From CANQDT01 sp051878935 (GTDB lineage Bacteria; Bacillota; Clostridia; Lachnospirales; Lachnospiraceae): 64,000 nucleotides of DNA. How positions within the stretch are numbered: position 1 is the stretch's first letter; the number at the start of each line of letters is the position of its first letter. Below are positions 62,883 to 64,000 of this stretch, in pieces. The stretch spans positions 7,028-71,027 of the forward strand of contig JBJELB010000011.1 of the NCBI GenBank assembly GCA_051878935.1, written 5' to 3'. A program made the position numbers and the translations under genes. The notes beneath the pieces were generated by a model. It saw nothing but the letters and a program-made list of their open reading frames with translations. It was not told the DNA's origin and did no database searches.

Positions 62883-63593
62883 ATGGCTATGTTAAAAGTG
62901 ACCGATTTAGAAGTTTATTATGGCGTCATCAAAGCGATTAAGGGTATCTCCTTTGAAGTAAATAAAGGCGAGGTAGTTGCTTTGATTGGAGCAAACGGTG
63001 CAGGTAAAACGACCATTCTTCATACCGTAACGGGATTGGTACAGACCAAGAAAGGAACGATTGAGTTTGAAGGTACCGATATTACAAAGGTACCTGGACA
63101 CAAAATTGTATCTATGGGTATGGCGCATGTACCGGAAGGCCGTCGTGTGTTTGCAGATTTGACTGTATTAGAAAATCTGAAGCTGGGTGCATTTACCCGA
63201 AAAGAGAAAGACGAGATATCAGAAACACTTAAGATGGTATATCATCGTTTCCCAAGACTGGAAGAGCGTAAGAATCAGTTAGCAGGAACATTAAGCGGCG
63301 GAGAGCAGCAGATGCTTGCCATGGGACGTGCTTTGATGTCACGCCCATCAATTATATTGATGGATGAACCATCGATGGGTCTGTCGCCAATCTTTGTTGC
63401 AGAGATTTTTGATATTATCAAAGAAGTGGCAGCCGGTGGAACAACGGTATTGCTGGTAGAACAGAATGCGAAGAAGGCTCTGCAGATTGCAGACAGAGCC
63501 TACGTATTAGAAACCGGTAATATTGTGAAAACCGGTCTGGCATCTGATTTAATTAACGATGATTCCATCAAGAAAGCATATTTAGGTGAGTAG
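62883..63593 (+). CDS. livF: Branched-chain amino acid ABC transporter ATPase LivF
   Basis: This 236-residue ABC ATPase has Walker A GANGAGKTT (about 36-44), the LivF-specific MAHVPEGRRVFADLTVLENL, signature LSGGEQQMLAMGRAL and Walker B IILMDEPSMGLSP, ending in AYLGE like LivG. It lies 12 bp after livG with GGAGAG. It is the last gene of the operon; no clear terminator follows before the next promoter. Confidence 0.95.
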   Translation: MAMLKVTDLEVYYGVIKAIKGISFEVNKGEVVALIGANGAGKTTILHTVTGLVQTKKGTIEFEGTDITKVPGHKIVSMGMAHVPEGRRVFADLTVLENLKLGAFTRKEKDEISETLKMVYHRFPRLEERKNQLAGTLSGGEQQMLAMGRALMSRPSIILMDEPSMGLSPIFVAEIFDIIKEVAAGGTTVLLVEQNAKKALQIADRAYVLETGNIVKTGLASDLINDDSIKKAYLGE

Positions 63594-63634
63594 TCTTAAA
63601 GTTTTTCTATTTTCAAACTGGCATGATTTTTCAT

Positions 63635-63662
63635 TTGACAAGAAAATGATTCGTGGTATAAT
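63635..63662 (+). promoter_or_regulatory. Promoter of the T-box transcript
   Basis: TTGACA (63635-63640), 16 bp, then TATAAT (63657-63662) with an extended -10 TG just upstream. The predicted start near 63669 precedes the T-box leader by about 20 bases. Confidence 0.88.
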
Positions 63663-63689
63663 GAATCGTAGTTGTATTTCATATGAAAC

Positions 63690-63916
63690 ACGTTGAAGAG
63701 ACGAGTAAGGTGAGAAAGCATACAGAGAGGGATTGATTGCTGTGAATATCCTATGTGGCATCATCTGAAGACTACCTCGGAGTGGCTCTAATCCAGCCCG
63801 GTTTTGGACACCGTTATCATCCTTAGAGGTATCATCACCATGACGATGTGGTGATACGAACTTGGGTGGAACCACGTATAGTACGTCCCTTGCGTTAGCA
63901 AGGGGCGTTTTTTTTT
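63690..63916 (+). ncRNA. T-box leader riboswitch, probably glycine-specific
   Basis: Stem I begins near 63690 with GAAGAGACGAGTA; the AGTA S-turn of the specifier loop is at 63704-63707. The opposite side of that loop (63775-63784) contains GGA at 63779-63781 followed by a purine, a glycine codon. The T-box GGGTGGAACCACG (63864-63876) would pair TGGA with a tRNA acceptor end carrying U73, which fits tRNA-Gly. The terminator stem CGTCCCTTGC (63884-63893) with GCAAGGGGCG (63898-63907) is followed by nine T residues. Uncharged tRNA binding should allow read-through into the gene beyond the window, possibly glycyl-tRNA synthetase. The T-box call is secure; the amino acid is a tentative reading. 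Confidence 0.88.
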
Positions 63917-64000
63917 CGAAAAAATGTGTTTTCCCCGGTGGTTGCCGCTGCCTGCGGTGCGTATCTGTTTTTTCTTGCACCGTTTTCCGGTTTAAGAAAG
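63917..64000 (+). other. Leader region downstream of the T-box terminator, no gene start seen
   Basis: These 84 bases contain only a short frame that closes quickly and no convincing ribosome site. The regulated gene presumably begins beyond the window edge. Confidence 0.5.

Noticed and set aside
63594..63634. Terminator after livF
   Set aside because: The region is T-rich but no stem of useful length could be found before the next promoter.
63690..63916. Possible tRNA gene at the window end
   Set aside because: The conserved GGGTGGAACCACG plus terminator architecture is that of a T-box leader, and no cloverleaf with acceptor stem can be drawn.

Overview
The window looks like the chromosome of a spore-forming Clostridia, probably Lachnospiraceae. 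The evidence is low-to-moderate GC content, strong AGGAGG-type ribosome sites, TTGACA/TATAAT promoters, a spoIIID sporulation regulator, a T-box leader and Gram-positive secretion signals. The species cannot be named from the sequence alone.

Bases 1 to about 50,550 form one large block of secreted, multi-modular carbohydrate-active enzymes. Twelve enzyme genes (one cut by the window edge, one decayed) each carry a type-I dockerin or half-dockerin, so they appear built to dock onto a cohesin scaffold or cell-surface protein. No cohesin is encoded here. The catalytic modules are three GH43 proteins with the Glu/Glu/Gln signature of exo-beta-1,3-galactanases, one LacZ-type GH2, three GH2 paralogues of a second type, two GH95 fucosidase/galactosidase-type enzymes, two right-handed beta-helix (GH141-like) proteins and one alpha/beta-hydrolase (esterase-like). 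Together they suggest attack on a galactose- and fucose-rich glycan such as type II arabinogalactan (inference). Three AraC-type regulators are interspersed. The block grew by duplication: a beta-helix/GH2 pair occurs twice in tandem, a third GH2 copy has lost its 5' end, a GH95 copy survives only as a 48-codon stub, and a GH95 3' end with its downstream hairpin occurs twice.

Probable transcription units in the island, bounded by hairpins and promoters, are: 1721-4108; 5169-10436; 10600-20200 (GH2 + GH95); 20361-28529 (beta-helix + GH2); 28653-38104 (GH95 stub + beta-helix + GH2); 38250-41288; araC 41422-42312; and 42448-50549 (decayed GH2 + GH95).

From 50,560 onward the content is core genome: spoIIID, an AEC-family transporter and a convergent diacylglycerol-kinase-like lipid kinase. 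A tight folate/aromatic operon follows (folC, HD hydrolase, folP, folBK fusion, pheA, DUF815 AAA ATPase). Next comes a complete branched-chain amino-acid ABC transporter (livK-H-M-G-F) with its own promoter and an internal terminator-like hairpin after livK. The window ends with a promoter and T-box leader, tentatively glycine-specific, whose target gene lies beyond the edge.

The most interesting signals are: (i) dockerins made of one invariant half and one divergent half whose order is swapped between proteins; (ii) half-dockerins placed inside the GH2 proteins; and (iii) two starts (spoIIID and a GH43) where an inverted repeat has a promoter -10 in its left arm and the ribosome site in its right arm, a layout that could silence read-through transcripts while leaving locally initiated ones translatable. 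No CRISPR array, transposase, integrase, rRNA or tRNA gene was seen.
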